A model generated the notes under the pieces. The model did not search any database, was not told where the DNA came from, and saw only the letters and a program-made list of their open reading frames with translations. Below are positions 3,885 through 5,451 of a stretch of 5,451 nucleotides of DNA, piece by piece (position 1 is the stretch's first letter; each line of letters opens with the position of its first letter). The position numbers and the translations under genes were made by a program. Origin of the DNA: an uncultured Collinsella sp. (GTDB lineage: Bacteria > Actinomycetota > Coriobacteriia > Coriobacteriales > Coriobacteriaceae); the NCBI GenBank assembly GCA_900554455.1, contig USHT01000092.1, positions 1 to 5,451 of the forward strand, given 5' to 3'.

Positions 3885-5451
3885 ATGGCAGAAAACCAGA
3901 ACGCCGCCGATCAGGCATCGACGCTCAACGACGAGCGTGCCACCCGTCTGGCCAAGCGTGCCTCCCTGTTCGAGGCAGGCCAGAACCCGTATCCCGAGCA
4001 CTCCGAGATTGAGGACTACGTCGCCGATATCGAGGCTAAGTATGCCGAGCTTGCCGATGGCGAGGACACCGAGGACGTCGTGAAGATCGGCGGTCGTGTG
4101 GTTGCCAAGCGTGGCCAGGGTAAGATCATGTTCATCGTCGTACGCGACGCGACTGCCGAGATTCAGCTGTTCTGCCGCATCAACGATATGAACGAGGCTG
4201 CCTGGAACACGCTCAAGGCACTCGACCTGGGCGATATCCTGGGCGTGACCGGCGTAGTCGTACGCACCAAGCGTGGCCAGCTTTCCGTTGCCCCCAAGAG
4301 CGCGACGCTGCTGTCCAAGGCCGTTCGCCCGCTGCCCGAGAAGTTCCACGGTCTCTCCGACAAGGAGACCCGCTATCGTCAGCGCTATGTCGACCTGATC
4401 GCCAATGACGACGTTCGCGAGACCTTCCGCAAGCGCTCGCAGATCCTCTCCACTTTCCGCCGCTTTATGGAGTCCGATGGCTACATGGAGGTCGAGACCC
4501 CCATCCTGCAGACCATTCAGGGCGGCGCCACGGCCAAGCCGTTCATTACGCACTTCAACGCGCTCGATCAGGAGTGCTACCTGCGTATCGCCACCGAGCT
4601 GCACCTCAAGCGCTGCATCGTCGGCGGCTTTGAGCGTGTGTTCGAGATCGGTCGCATCTTCCGTAACGAGGGCATGGACCTCACGCACAACCCCGAGTTC
4701 ACCACGATGGAGGCCTACCGTGCCTTCTCCGATCTCGAGGGCATGAAGGCGCTCGCCCAGGGCGTTATCAAGGCTGCAAACAAGGCCATCGGCAACCCCG
4801 AGGTCATCGAGTATCAGGGCCAGACCATCGACCTTTCTGGTGAGTGGGCCAGCCGTTCCATGACCGACATCGTCTCCGACGTGCTCGGCAAGCAGGTCAC
4901 CATCGACACGCCGGTCGAAGAGCTCGCCGCTGCCGCGCGCGAGAAGGGCCTGGAGATCAAGCCCGAGTGGACCGCCGGTAAGATCATCGCCGAGATCTAT
5001 GACGAGCTGGGCGAGGACACTATCGTCAACCCCACCTTCGTGTGCGATTACCCCATCGAGGTTAGCCCGCTGGCCAAGCGTTTTGAGGATGACCCGCGCC
5101 TGACCCATCGCTTTGAGCTGGTCATCGCCGGCCACGAGTACGCGAACGCGTTCTCCGAGCTCAACGACCCGGTCGACCAGGCCGAGCGCTTCGCTGCCCA
5201 GATGGCCGAGAAGGCCGGCGGCGACGACGAGGCCATGGAGTACGACGAGGATTACGTGCGCGCCCTCGAGTACGGTATGCCTCCCGCGGGCGGCATTGGC
5301 ATCGGTATCGACCGCGTGGTCATGCTGCTCACCAACCAGGCTTCCATCCGCGACGTGCTGCTGTTCCCGCACATGAAGCCCGAGAAGGGTTTCCAGTCCG
5401 GTGCCGCTGCTGCCAAGGCTGCCGAGGCCGGCAACACCGCGAGCCCCTTCG
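3885..5451 (+). CDS. lysS: Lysyl-tRNA synthetase, class II (3' end outside the window)
   Basis: 522 codons are visible with no stop before the window edge. The enzyme charges tRNA-Lys with lysine in the cytoplasm. An N-terminal OB-fold anticodon-binding domain (about residues 65-160; VKIGGRVVAKRGQGKIMFIVVRD) precedes the class II catalytic core. Motif 1 lies at about 187-206 (ends GYMEVETPIL), motif 2 at 253-276 (FEIGRIFRNEGMDLTHNPEF) and motif 3 at 469-482 (GGIGIGIDRVVMLL). The canonical enzyme ends shortly after RDVLLFPHMKPE (residues 489-500); E. coli LysS has 505 residues. Here translation continues for at least 22 residues of Ala-rich sequence (GAAAAKAAEAG), so a C-terminal extension or fused domain is likely. 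The start ATG 3885 has GAGGAG at 3873-3878. A candidate attenuator lies upstream. Confidence 0.97.
   Translation, partial: MAENQNAADQASTLNDERATRLAKRASLFEAGQNPYPEHSEIEDYVADIEAKYAELADGEDTEDVVKIGGRVVAKRGQGKIMFIVVRDATAEIQLFCRINDMNEAAWNTLKALDLGDILGVTGVVVRTKRGQLSVAPKSATLLSKAVRPLPEKFHGLSDKETRYRQRYVDLIANDDVRETFRKRSQILSTFRRFMESDGYMEVETPILQTIQGGATAKPFITHFNALDQECYLRIATELHLKRCIVGGFERVFEIGRIFRNEGMDLTHNPEFTTMEAYRAFSDLEGMKALAQGVIKAANKAIGNPEVIEYQGQTIDLSGEWASRSMTDIVSDVLGKQVTIDTPVEELAAAAREKGLEIKPEWTAGKIIAEIYDELGEDTIVNPTFVCDYPIEVSPLAKRFEDDPRLTHRFELVIAGHEYANAFSELNDPVDQAERFAAQMAEKAGGDDEAMEYDEDYVRALEYGMPPAGGIGIGIDRVVMLLTNQASIRDVLLFPHMKPEKGFQSGAAAAKAAEAGNTASPF

Noticed and set aside
3879..5372. Long open frame of 497 codons on the - strand, opposite lysS
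   Set aside because: It mirrors the codon bias of a clear LysS on the + strand, its product has no recognisable domain, and it has no supporting start context. It is a GC-driven antisense shadow.

Overview
The window is a run of conserved housekeeping genes, all on the + strand, from a moderately GC-rich bacterium. The protein sequences, the strong Shine-Dalgarno sites and the combination of a Veg-family gene next to ispE with a class II lysS suggest an actinobacterium of the Coriobacteriia, perhaps Collinsella or a relative. This assignment rests on recognition of protein style and was not tested by a search.

Layout: (1) 1-101 is the 3' end of RNase PH (rph). (2) 102-244 is an intergenic gap with several small inverted repeats and a possible copy of a dispersed repeat. 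(3) 245-1336 holds rdgB (nucleotide-pool sanitation) and dtd (D-aminoacyl-tRNA deacylase), separated by only 3 bases and probably translated from one mRNA. (4) 1337-1519 is a 183-base gap with a near-perfect hairpin right after dtd, a second repeat-like motif, a good promoter and a short leader hairpin. (5) 1520-2715 is veg followed by ispE, spaced by 2 bases. (6) 2765-2841 is a tRNA-Pro(CGG) with its own -10 box and a strong intrinsic terminator. (7) 2954-3229 is tatA, a single-gene unit with its own promoter, which contains an 8-bp-arm dyad, and its own terminator. (8) 3336-3806 is greA, followed by a 78-base spacer with a terminator and a competing upstream helix. (9) 3885 to the window end is lysS, cut off by the window edge.

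The genes serve quality control of nucleotides and aminoacyl-tRNAs (rdgB, dtd), RNA maturation (rph), isoprenoid synthesis by the MEP pathway (ispE), Tat protein export (tatA), transcription elongation (greA) and tRNA charging (lysS). I found no defence system, mobile gene, CRISPR array or obviously new protein system. The interesting material is in the spacers: a probable transcription attenuator between greA and lysS, a dyad lying inside the tatA promoter, and short motifs shared between two intergenic gaps. LysS also seems to carry an Ala-rich tail beyond the usual end of the enzyme.
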